This document shows positions 44,687 to 51,790 of a DNA stretch of 64,000 bases, piece by piece. The first letter of the stretch is position 1. The number at the start of each line of letters is the position of its first letter. The position numbers and the translations under genes were made by a program. The stretch is from Streptomyces mayonensis (GTDB taxonomy: Bacteria; Actinomycetota; Actinomycetes; Streptomycetales; Streptomycetaceae): positions 18,314 to 82,313 of the forward strand of contig NZ_JACBYP010000024.1 of NCBI RefSeq assembly GCF_018982965.1, in the 5' to 3' direction. A model generated the notes under the pieces. It did no database searches and was not told the DNA's origin. It saw nothing but the letters and a program-made list of their open reading frames with translations.

Positions 44687-45067
44687 CTACTGTCCTTCCC
44701 CCTGGTGTCCCTCGCCTTGCGTGTCGTCGTCCGCGGCCTCCTCCAACACCCGGATGAGGCGGCTGACTTCCTCGTCGCCGCCGTTCTCCACGACCACGGT
44801 GGTCCCGCCCCGCTGGACGGTGACGCGCCGGCGCGCGGGCCTGGTCTGCCGCCAGGTGCTCAGCGCCAGCGCGAAGGAGGCGGCGCTCCAGGCGTTGTCG
44901 GTGACGAGCTGGAGCACCTCCGCGAAGGCGCCCATGCTTTCCGGGCCCGCCGGGGCGGCAGGCATCGACACCCGCGCGCCGCGGCGCACTGCGGCGTCCT
45001 GCCGCAGCCAGTCGTACAGCGAGCGAAGTTCCTGCTCCCCACCGTCCACCCGCACCTCGACCCGCAC
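44687..45067 (-). CDS. EACC1-like effector-associated constant component
   Basis: A ~126-residue protein. The N-terminal VRVEVRVDGGEQELRSLYDWLRQD-type segment, the central helical pair (FAEVLQLVTDNAWSAASFALALSTW) and the RRVTVQRGGTTVVVENGG beta hairpin match EACC1, a small component encoded next to caspase- or trypsin-like effectors in actinobacterial conflict systems (recalled, not searched). GTG 45067 is favoured because AAGGGGG precedes it at good spacing; GTG 45094 is an in-frame alternative with a poor site. The C-terminus is acidic. It probably couples the sensor or an NTPase to the caspase encoded two bases downstream. Confidence 0.78.
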   Translation of the reverse strand: MRVEVRVDGGEQELRSLYDWLRQDAAVRRGARVSMPAAPAGPESMGAFAEVLQLVTDNAWSAASFALALSTWRQTRPARRRVTVQRGGTTVVVENGGDEEVSRLIRVLEEAADDDTQGEGHQGEGQ

Positions 45068-45112
45068 GCTGCCCCCTTCGTGCCTGGGCGTCACCGGGAC
45101 GCCCGGGCGGTC

Positions 45113-45133
45113 GACTTCATGGTGTGTGAAGTC
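45113..45133 (-). promoter_or_regulatory. Inverted repeat in the EACC1-caspase promoter
   Basis: A perfect 7-base inverted repeat, GACTTCA (45113-45119) with TGAAGTC (45127-45133), has a 7-base spacer. It lies 46 bases upstream of the preferred EACC1 start, in the 78-base gap behind the glycosyltransferase gene. The position fits an operator. Confidence 0.5.
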
Positions 45134-45172
45134 ATTCTGCCTTGTCCCCTGTGCAGCGTGTGCCTGCTGGTA

Positions 45173-46756
45173 TCACCGTTCGCAGCAGTAGCCGGGCGGG
45201 ACGGAGGACGGGCTCCGGACCGGATCCGGGACCGGCCTGCGGGACGGGACGGGGGCGTGCAAGCGGGAGTGGACGCGGGAGCGGCCGTGGACGCGGACGT
45301 AGACGGTGACTCGTGCCCCGTTGACCCGGCTGGTGCCGTACTCGCGGAAGTGGCGCCGCAGGGTGCTTGTCTTCGCCGCCTCCCGAGGGTCGGTCAGCGG
45401 GTGCGCACCGGTCGCGCGGACCACGACGATCCGCTCGTACCGCAGCATGCGCGCCGCGATGCTCCGGGCGGGAAGCTCGACACCTGCGAGGGTGTTCGAC
45501 GAAACGGGGTCCTGTGCCAGGGCCAGATCCGTCAGCGCGGCGGTGTCCTCGGGGTCGGCCGCGGTCAGGATCCGGTGCCGGCCGGTGAGGTAGAGCAGCC
45601 CGTCGCCCGGGCGGCCCTGCTCGCGCACCGCCGCGCCGACCGCGGTGACGTTGTCGCTCCGGCTCTCGGGCGTCCTCAGCGACAGGCTCGGCGGGACGAG
45701 CGCGGCCAGTGCGGCGACCGCCGCGACCCACACAAGCCGGGAAGAGCGCCGCAGCCCGGAGAAGTGGTCCAGCGAGGCGCCCAGCAGCAAGGCGATCCCG
45801 ATATTGCTGTACACCACGTACCGGTCGACGAAAAGGGGCTTGACCAGCGAGGCGATCAGCAGCAGAAGGCCCGGCAGCACCAGGATCGGCACAGCCAGCG
45901 CGGAGAGCCGCAGGGGACGCCCCCTCAGGCCCACGGGCACCAGGGCACACACCACTCCCAGGACCGCCACCACCAGGAAATAGCCGACCCGTACCGGCCC
46001 GTCGATCCAGGACACCTGCTCCGACTGCCGCGCACTGAGGACCGCGAGCGGCAGCAGCCCGGCCACGACGCCCGCGGCGGCCACGCTCCACGCCCTCAGC
46101 GCCGGTCGCGGTACACGGGAGACGACCAGTGTGACGCCGTGCGCCACCAGGGCCAGGACGGCGAACTCGTGCAGCAGGCAGGCAAGCAGCATCGTGGAGC
46201 CGTAGACCGTCCACCGCCACCGGGAGCGGTGCGGGACGCCGGCCACGAGCGCACAGGTGGCCCAGGTGACCAGCGCACAGACCATGGCGTACGAGCGGCC
46301 TTCCTGCGCGTACTTCTGCACCTGGGGAAGGAGCGCGAACACCAGCCCGGCCAGCAGCCCGGCGCGGGGCCCCGCCAGGCGCAGCGCCAGGAGCCCGACT
46401 CCGCTCGCGGCCACGGCCATGGCCAGTACGGACGGCAGCCGCAACGTCAGCAGCCCGCCGCCGAAGAGGCCGAAGAGCTCGTGCATCAGGACGTAGTAGA
46501 GGGCATGGACCAGATCGATGTGCTGGACGGTGTGCCATATCTGCGCAAGGTCGCGGTGTGCGAGCTGGTGGGTGACGGACTCGTCCTGCCACATGGTGTT
46601 CTGCCGGCGGATGCCCCAGAGCCCCAGAGCGACGGTCAGCACCGCGGGCGCGAGGACGGCAACGGCGGTGCCCGGCTCCGGTGCCCGCCGACGGGCGACG
46701 GGCACGGGACGGGAGACCGGCCTGGCCACGGGGGCGGTGCGTTCATCGAGGGACAT
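45173..46756 (-). CDS. GT39-like integral membrane glycosyltransferase
   Basis: A 527-residue protein with about ten to eleven hydrophobic segments in the N-terminal ~380 residues and an extracytoplasmic C-terminal domain. The first loop carries the acidic pair NTMWQDESVTHQL characteristic of PMT/ArnT-type enzymes, followed by HALYYVLMHELFGLF and EGRSYAM. Such enzymes use polyprenyl-phosphate sugars to modify proteins or glycans outside the membrane. It lies 78 bases before the EACC1 gene on the same strand and is divergent from the response regulator. A link to either is unproven. Confidence 0.85.
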   Translation of the reverse strand: MSLDERTAPVARPVSRPVPVARRRAPEPGTAVAVLAPAVLTVALGLWGIRRQNTMWQDESVTHQLAHRDLAQIWHTVQHIDLVHALYYVLMHELFGLFGGGLLTLRLPSVLAMAVAASGVGLLALRLAGPRAGLLAGLVFALLPQVQKYAQEGRSYAMVCALVTWATCALVAGVPHRSRWRWTVYGSTMLLACLLHEFAVLALVAHGVTLVVSRVPRPALRAWSVAAAGVVAGLLPLAVLSARQSEQVSWIDGPVRVGYFLVVAVLGVVCALVPVGLRGRPLRLSALAVPILVLPGLLLLIASLVKPLFVDRYVVYSNIGIALLLGASLDHFSGLRRSSRLVWVAAVAALAALVPPSLSLRTPESRSDNVTAVGAAVREQGRPGDGLLYLTGRHRILTAADPEDTAALTDLALAQDPVSSNTLAGVELPARSIAARMLRYERIVVVRATGAHPLTDPREAAKTSTLRRHFREYGTSRVNGARVTVYVRVHGRSRVHSRLHAPVPSRRPVPDPVRSPSSVPPGYCCER

Positions 46757-46812
46757 CGGCGGCGGGACCTTTCAGCGGTGGCGGGAAACGCCGCCAGCGT
46801 GCCCGGACCCCG

Positions 46813-46839
46813 CTGACCGGAGACTGACCCAACCTGACC
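46813..46839 (+). promoter_or_regulatory. Triple direct repeat CTGACC before the response-regulator gene
   Basis: CTGACC occurs at 46813, 46824 and 46834, at 11- and 10-base steps, about 45 bases before the response-regulator start codon and in the divergent promoter shared with the glycosyltransferase. OmpR-family regulators bind direct repeats with this spacing. Confidence 0.5.
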
Positions 46840-46882
46840 GGCCGATCAGGAACGCGGGCCGGCACTGTGCAAGGCTCACCCC

Positions 46883-47563
46883 ATGCGCATCCTGGTGGTC
46901 GAAGACGAGGTGGACCTCGCCCACACCCTGCACACCGGTCTGACGGCCGAGGGCTACAGCGTCGACCTCGCCCACGACGGGCGGCAGGGACTGTGGATGG
47001 CCCGGACCGGCGAATACGCCCTCGTCGTCCTGGACCTGATGCTGCCCGGACTCAACGGCTACAAGGTCTGCGCCCAGCTGCGCCGCGAGGGCAACGCGAC
47101 CCCCATCCTGGTGCTCACCGCCAAGGACGGGGAATGGGACCAGGCAGAGGCCCTGGACACGGGCGCCGACGACTACCTGGCCAAGCCCTTCTCGTACATG
47201 GTGCTCGTCGCACGGCTGCGGGCCCTGGTCAGACGAGCCGCCGCGGTCGCCCCGCCCGTCCTCGCCGTGGGCGACCTCTCGTTGGACGTCGCGGGCCGGG
47301 TCTGCCGCCGGGCCGGGACCCGGGTGGAACTGACACCCCGGGAGTTCGCCGTGCTCGAAGTGCTGGCCCGCCGCGCGGGGCAGGCGGTCTCCAAGGCGGA
47401 CCTGCTCTACCACGCGTGGCCCGACGAAGCCCTCGATCCCAACCTGGTGGAGGCGCGCGTGAGCGCCCTGCGCAAGAAGGTGGACGCCGCGTTCCGCCGG
47501 CAGTCCCTGCAGACCGTACGCGGCACCGGATACCGGCTGGTGGACGACCGTGAACGCGACTGA
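46883..47563 (+). CDS. OmpR-family response regulator
   Basis: A 226-residue regulator. The receiver domain has the acidic triad start VVEDE, the phosphoacceptor Asp51 (VVLDLMLPG), LTAKD and the Lys in YLAKPF. The C-terminal winged helix carries LTPREFAVLEVLARRAGQAVSK and TVRGTGYRL. It overlaps the histidine kinase start by 14 bases, so the two form a two-component pair. Confidence 0.95.
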   Translation: MRILVVEDEVDLAHTLHTGLTAEGYSVDLAHDGRQGLWMARTGEYALVVLDLMLPGLNGYKVCAQLRREGNATPILVLTAKDGEWDQAEALDTGADDYLAKPFSYMVLVARLRALVRRAAAVAPPVLAVGDLSLDVAGRVCRRAGTRVELTPREFAVLEVLARRAGQAVSKADLLYHAWPDEALDPNLVEARVSALRKKVDAAFRRQSLQTVRGTGYRLVDDRERD

Positions 47564-49103
47564 GCCGCGCCGCCGCTGGTGGCCGCGTTCGGTGAGGGCC
47601 CGCGCGGCCCTGGCCGCCGCCTGCGCCGCCGCGGTCGTCCTGGCAGGCACCGGCTGGTGGATACACCGCGACGTCCACCGCGAGGGCGGCCGGGTCGCCG
47701 AGGAACAGGCCCAAATACAGCTCCGGGCCCTCGTCGACCAGCTGACGGAGGGCGTGGTTCCCGTTCGCAGGAACGCCGTGCCGTACGAGGTCGTCGCGAG
47801 CGGCCGGCGACCCGCCGTCGCCTACGGCGGAGGGATGGAGGATCTCGGTCCCGGAAGCCGCCACGTGCTGCCCGCCCCCGTCCCCTCGGAGGCCAACGAC
47901 TCCGCGGTCCTGACGATCCTCCCCATGCGCATACCGGAGCGCCGCGAGGACAGCAGGGGCGACGGAACCGGCCTGGCCGGCCAGGAGCACATGGTCATGT
48001 ACGCCGATGTCCGCTCCGGCGAACTGAGCGGCGCCGAAGCCGCCGCTCTGGGCGTCGCCACCGACGCCACGCTGCGGGCCTACGTGGTGGTGCTTCCGGA
48101 CCGGGCCGAGGCGCTCACCCGGACCACCGACCGCCTGCTCCTGCCCGCCGGGCTCGTCAGCCTCGTACTGATCGCCGCAGTCGCCTACTTCGCCGTGCGC
48201 ATCGCCCTGCGGCCGGTCGAAGCCATCCGCGTCCTCACCGCCTCGGTCACCGCGACCGATCCCCGCGAACGCGTCACCGTCCCCGCCACCGGGCACGAGA
48301 TCACGGCCCTGGCCACCACCATCAACACCACGCTTCAACGCCTGGACAACGCCGCCGCACAGCAGCGCCGCTTCGTCGCGGACGCCGCCCACGAACTGCG
48401 CAGCCCCCTCACCACACTGCTGGCCAGCCTGGAAGTCGCGCTGGCCTACCCGGAGCGCACCGACTGGCCCGCCACGGCCACCACCGCGGCCCGGCAGACC
48501 CGCCGCCTCCAGGCCCTCGCCGAAGACCTGCTGCTCCTGGCCCGCCTCGACACCCGCGCCCCCGCAGCCGACCCCGGAACCGTCGACCTGACCGCCCTCG
48601 CCCGCCGGCTGACCGAGCAGTACCGGCTGCCCGAACGGGAGTTGACCCTCGCCTGCGACAGCACCGCCCCCGCACCCGCGCACGGGAACCTCGACGACTT
48701 CGAACGGCTGCTGCGCAACCTCATCGACAACGCCGCCCGCCACGCCGCGCACCGCATCCAGATCACCGTCCGCAACGAGGACGACCGGGTCGTCCTCACG
48801 GTGCACGACGACGGACCGGGCGTGCCCACCGAGGACGCCGAGCGCGTCTTCGAACGCTTCGTCCGGCTCGACGACGCCCGCTCCCGAGACCAGGGCGGCA
48901 CCGGCCTGGGCCTCGCCATCGCCCGCGACCTGGCGCACCGCCACGGAGGCACCCTCACCCTCGCCCCCCGCACCCTCGGCGCCTGCTTCGAACTGCACCT
49001 GCCCCGAGCCTCACCGGGGCGGGACGACGAGGCGACGCCCACCGCCGGCCCGGTCGCGCCGGCGCTGCCCGCACCGCCGCCGCCCGCACCGCCCCGCGGC
49101 TGA
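47550..49103 (+). CDS. Sensor histidine kinase
   Basis: A 517-residue kinase. A first membrane helix (~residues 17-38) and a second (~198-217) flank an extracytoplasmic sensing region of ~160 residues. A HAMP linker (LRPVEAIRVLTASV) follows. The phosphoacceptor is His281 (ADAAHELRSPL), the N-box is LRNLIDNAARHA, and the G-boxes are VHDDGPGVP and GGTGLGLAIARDLAHRHGG. The last ~35 residues are Pro/Ala-rich. GTG 47550 overlaps the response regulator gene. Confidence 0.94.
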   Translation: MNATEPRRRWWPRSVRARAALAAACAAAVVLAGTGWWIHRDVHREGGRVAEEQAQIQLRALVDQLTEGVVPVRRNAVPYEVVASGRRPAVAYGGGMEDLGPGSRHVLPAPVPSEANDSAVLTILPMRIPERREDSRGDGTGLAGQEHMVMYADVRSGELSGAEAAALGVATDATLRAYVVVLPDRAEALTRTTDRLLLPAGLVSLVLIAAVAYFAVRIALRPVEAIRVLTASVTATDPRERVTVPATGHEITALATTINTTLQRLDNAAAQQRRFVADAAHELRSPLTTLLASLEVALAYPERTDWPATATTAARQTRRLQALAEDLLLLARLDTRAPAADPGTVDLTALARRLTEQYRLPERELTLACDSTAPAPAHGNLDDFERLLRNLIDNAARHAAHRIQITVRNEDDRVVLTVHDDGPGVPTEDAERVFERFVRLDDARSRDQGGTGLGLAIARDLAHRHGGTLTLAPRTLGACFELHLPRASPGRDDEATPTAGPVAPALPAPPPPAPPRG

Positions 49104-49109
49104 GGCCGA

Positions 49110-49153
49110 CCGCCCCGGGGGGGGCACGCTTTCACACGCCTCGCCCGGGGCGG
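49110..49153. terminator. Bidirectional hairpin between histidine kinase and GH114 genes
   Basis: The 10-base stem CCGCCCCGGG (49110-49119) pairs with CCCGGGGCGG (49144-49153) over a 24-base loop, in the 68-base gap between two convergent genes. Confidence 0.6.
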
Positions 49154-49171
49154 CCTGCCACGGCACCGGAT

Positions 49172-50065
49172 CTACTGGTAGTCGGCGCAGGTTTTGCGGA
49201 GGTACGGGGCGGGGTCGCCGTTCTCGTCCTCGCCCACCTCGCCCGGGGCCACGACATCCCGGTCGCGCTGCACCACGCTCACGCGGTCACCGTACTCGCA
49301 GGCGTTCGCCATGCCCTCGTCGGTGTACTCGATCATGATGACGTCGTTGCCGAACTCCTCCGTGTAGGCGGCGCACTCGTCGTATACGTTTCCGTCCTCG
49401 TCCAGTTCCTTCTGGTCGCCGCACTCCTCCGCGATGGCGAAGTCGAGGCCGTTCTCCTTGTGGTTCGCGGCGAGTTCCACGGTGTTCTTCTGGCCGACGG
49501 CCAGGCCCTTGTCGTGACCGTGGGCGGACAGCATCCGGATGTAGGCCTGGGCGTCGTCCTCGGAGATCCTGCCCTCGACGATCTCCCGGGTGAACGTGTC
49601 GTAGTTGTCCAGCTCCAGGGCGTCGAACCCGCTGTCGGCGCAGGTGTCGATCTGCTTGGTGATCTCCTCGGCGATGTCCTGCCGCTTGCTGTCACTGGTG
49701 ATGTCGAGGATCGCCTCGTCCCAGTCCGGGTCGATGAGCGGCTCGCCGTCGTTCTTCTTGAGCAACAGGTCCTGCTCCCAGTCGTCCGGGCCGCCCTCCT
49801 CCCCGATCTTCTGGGTCTGGAAGGCGTTGACATAACAGATGTTGTACAGCCCCTGGGCCGGCGATTCCTTCCAGTCGCGGCTGACCACCGTCACGCCCTC
49901 GGGCGGGGTGTACGGCTTGCCGATCTGGTAGTCGAAGTCGGCGTGGGCCGGGGGCGGGGCCGGCTCGGCGGCCTCGGCACTGGGGATGAACACGGCCGCG
50001 CCGCACGCGGCCGCGGCGCACGCCGCGAGGATCACTCGGGAACGGGTTGATGCCAGAAGGCGCAT
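49172..50065 (-). CDS. Secreted GH114-like endo-alpha-1,4-polygalactosaminidase
   Basis: A 297-residue exported protein. The signal peptide is MRLLASTRSRVILAACAAAA with cleavage near AEAAEPAP. The mature domain shows the GH114 TIM-barrel features: ICYVNAFQT, DWDEAILDITSDSKR, DSGFDALELDNYDTF, KGLAVGQKN, FAIAEECGD and IMIEYTDEGM. Family members cleave galactosamine polymers such as those in biofilms. ATG 50065 follows GGAG. It converges on the two-component system and may be one of its targets (inference). Confidence 0.87.
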   Translation of the reverse strand: MRLLASTRSRVILAACAAAACGAAVFIPSAEAAEPAPPPAHADFDYQIGKPYTPPEGVTVVSRDWKESPAQGLYNICYVNAFQTQKIGEEGGPDDWEQDLLLKKNDGEPLIDPDWDEAILDITSDSKRQDIAEEITKQIDTCADSGFDALELDNYDTFTREIVEGRISEDDAQAYIRMLSAHGHDKGLAVGQKNTVELAANHKENGLDFAIAEECGDQKELDEDGNVYDECAAYTEEFGNDVIMIEYTDEGMANACEYGDRVSVVQRDRDVVAPGEVGEDENGDPAPYLRKTCADYQ

Positions 50066-50181
50066 GGAGAAGCTCCGTGGTGCGGGGGTACGTCCCCGCC
50101 TCGGTCGCCTTGGGGCGACCTGGCGACTCGGTCCGGACTTGCGGCGGCGACGACCGCCCACCGGCTGGGCGTACCTCTGGT

Positions 50182-50203
50182 GCCGGAGTGCTCCGACTCC
50201 GGC
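50182..50203 (-). terminator. Hairpin downstream of the chorismate mutase gene
   Basis: GCCGGAGT (50182-50189) pairs with ACTCCGGC (50196-50203) over a 6-base loop in the gap between the chorismate mutase and GH114 genes. It could stop transcription from the metallophore side. Confidence 0.45.
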
Positions 50204-50332
50204 GTGACAGGAGTAAAGCGGTCGCCTCCATGAGCGTCAAGCGCAGCCATTTGCATAGCGGTTCACGTGATTCTTCACACTCCGCAACGGCTTCTCCCGC
50301 CGATGGCGGCGCCTGCTTCGGCCGACGCGGTT

Positions 50333-50671
50333 TCACCCCGTCCGGGGCCGGTCCGCGTCGGTGGCCGCGGCGGTCGTCTGCGGACGTCTCGCCGGTGCGG
50401 GCTCCGGTCCGCGGGCGGGTGGCCGGCGTCGTCCCAGCTCCGTCAGGATCATCGCCAGGGCGGTGCCGGGTCGTCCCAGTGCCGCGCCGTACCGCTGCAG
50501 GACGTCGTTCTCCCGGGCGAGTTCGACCGCCGGCCTGCCGGCGGCCCGACGGCAGGTGACCAGCTCCGCACCGAGTTCGCTACGCCGGCGGACCAGTTCG
50601 ATGATGTCCGCGTCCAGCTCCGCGATGTGGGCGTGCAGGCTTTCGGCGAGGCTGTCCGTGGCCCTGGCCAT
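50333..50671 (-). CDS. AroQ-class chorismate mutase-like protein
   Basis: A 112-residue helical protein of the AroQ/chorismate mutase II family: IAELDADIIELVRRRSELGAEL gives the first long helix with the active-site Arg, and ELARENDVLQRYG gives the second with the Arg-Glu pair. The lysine usually found in the middle (YK..G) is CRR here. The same fold includes isochorismate pyruvate lyases (PchB), so salicylate formation is possible. The Pro/Arg-rich tail of ~30 residues is not conserved. It lies 75 bases downstream of the methyltransferase gene and is probably co-transcribed with it under the Zur-like site. Confidence 0.78.
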   Translation of the reverse strand: MARATDSLAESLHAHIAELDADIIELVRRRSELGAELVTCRRAAGRPAVELARENDVLQRYGAALGRPGTALAMILTELGRRRPPARGPEPAPARRPQTTAAATDADRPRTG

Positions 50672-50746
50672 GCGAGAGTGCCTTTCCGTGCGGGGTCGTT
50701 GAGGATCGCCGCTCCGCGGTGTCGCCGGCAGCGGGCCTGCCGAGGG

Positions 50747-51592
50747 TCAGCGGCGGCCGGTCACCAGCAGCGTGGGGTGGATCATGTAGTAGCCCGGCTC
50801 GTCGGCCACGTACTCCGGGTGTCCGGGCGTCAGCAGGGCTTCGGCCCGTGCGATGTCCTCCTCGGTCATCCCCGCCTCCTTCCCCCGCGCCCGGGCGCCC
50901 GCCAGCAGTTGGGGCCACACGGCGTTCTCCAGGTAGGGGCGGACCGCCGGGTCGGCGTCCGCGGGGAAGGCGGTCCGGGGCAGGACGTCGAGCCGTACGT
51001 CGCGCAGGCCGGCCGCGGTCATCCAGTGCACGTGGCGTGCGTAGTGGTGCGAGCCGTCGGCGGGGATGCCCCAGTCCAGCTCCGAAGCGGTCATGAGCTG
51101 CCGCTCCAGGCGGGCGTGACCGGGAAGGAACGTCGAGCTGTAGTAGTTGCTGGTGAAGAGCGCGAGCACGCCGCCCGGCGACAGGGCGCCGGCCAGCCGG
51201 GCGACCGCCGCGGCGGGATCGTCGACGTTCCCCGGCCAGATGACGTCACTCGCCCAGATCGCGTCGAAGCGGTCCCCTCCGGCGGCCCTCGCGGCGACCT
51301 GGAGGAGGTCGGCCGCCTCGGTGTGCACCTGGCCGAGGACGCCTTCCTCCTCCGCGTGCCGGACGGCCAGCGCGAGCGCGCTCTCGTTGCGGTCCACACC
51401 CAGGACCCGGGCCTGCGCCCCGGCGGCACGGGCCAGGGCGACCAGGCCGCCGCCCCCGCCCGTGCCGACGTCCAGGATGCGGTGACGGCCCTTCAGCCCG
51501 AGCAGACCGACGGCCTGCTCGACGACCGGCGCCATGAACGCCCGGTTGGCCTTCAAGTACGCGACCAGTCCTGCCTCGTTGTCATTCGCCAT
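50747..51592 (-). CDS. Class I SAM-dependent methyltransferase
   Basis: A 281-residue methyltransferase. Motif I is ILDVGTGGGGG, followed by VLGVDRNE, DAIWASDVIW and LSPGGVLALFTSNYY. The acceptor is not predictable. It starts 16 bases from a Zur-box-like palindrome in the divergent promoter of the ABC importer, so it probably belongs to the metallophore regulon and may methylate the siderophore. Confidence 0.85.
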   Translation of the reverse strand: MANDNEAGLVAYLKANRAFMAPVVEQAVGLLGLKGRHRILDVGTGGGGGLVALARAAGAQARVLGVDRNESALALAVRHAEEEGVLGQVHTEAADLLQVAARAAGGDRFDAIWASDVIWPGNVDDPAAAVARLAGALSPGGVLALFTSNYYSSTFLPGHARLERQLMTASELDWGIPADGSHHYARHVHWMTAAGLRDVRLDVLPRTAFPADADPAVRPYLENAVWPQLLAGARARGKEAGMTEEDIARAEALLTPGHPEYVADEPGYYMIHPTLLVTGRR

Positions 51593-51607
51593 GACCGGCA
51601 GACTATG

Positions 51608-51622
51608 TGAAAACCATTTTCA
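51608..51622. promoter_or_regulatory. Zur-box-like palindrome, site 1
   Basis: TGAAAACCATTTTCA is a 7-1-7 palindrome with one mismatched pair and differs from the recalled streptomycete Zur consensus (TGAAAATCATTTTCA) at one position. It lies in the divergent promoter between the methyltransferase and the binding-protein gene, so zinc-dependent repression is expected. Confidence 0.72.
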
Positions 51623-51634
51623 TGTAAACCTTAA

Positions 51635-51649
51635 CGAGAACGATTATGG
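51635..51649. promoter_or_regulatory. Weaker Zur-box-like sequence, site 2
   Basis: CGAGAACGATTATGG shares the GAxAACGATTxT core with Zur boxes (10 of 15 positions by eye against TGAAAACGATTTTCA) and lies 12 bases from site 1. It is overlapped by TATGGTTTCCATA (51645-51657). Confidence 0.4.
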
Positions 51650-51744
51650 TTTCCATATGATGGGTGCGGGCGTCGCCTGTGGCTGTACCCGGGTGGTGGC
51701 GAGTCCGCGTCCGCGTCCGGGTGCGCGTCCGGTCGGGCCTTGTC

Positions 51745-51783
51745 GTAAGTGATCTTTCCGTAGTGACCTTTCCGTAAGTAGGG
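51745..51783 (+). repeat. Tandem direct repeats in the leader of the metallophore importer
   Basis: GTAAGTGATCTTTCC (51745), GTAGTGACCTTTCC (51760) and GTAAGTAGGG (51774) form three near-identical 14-15-base units running into the ribosome binding site. Confidence 0.6.
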
Positions 51784-51790
51784 ACATACT

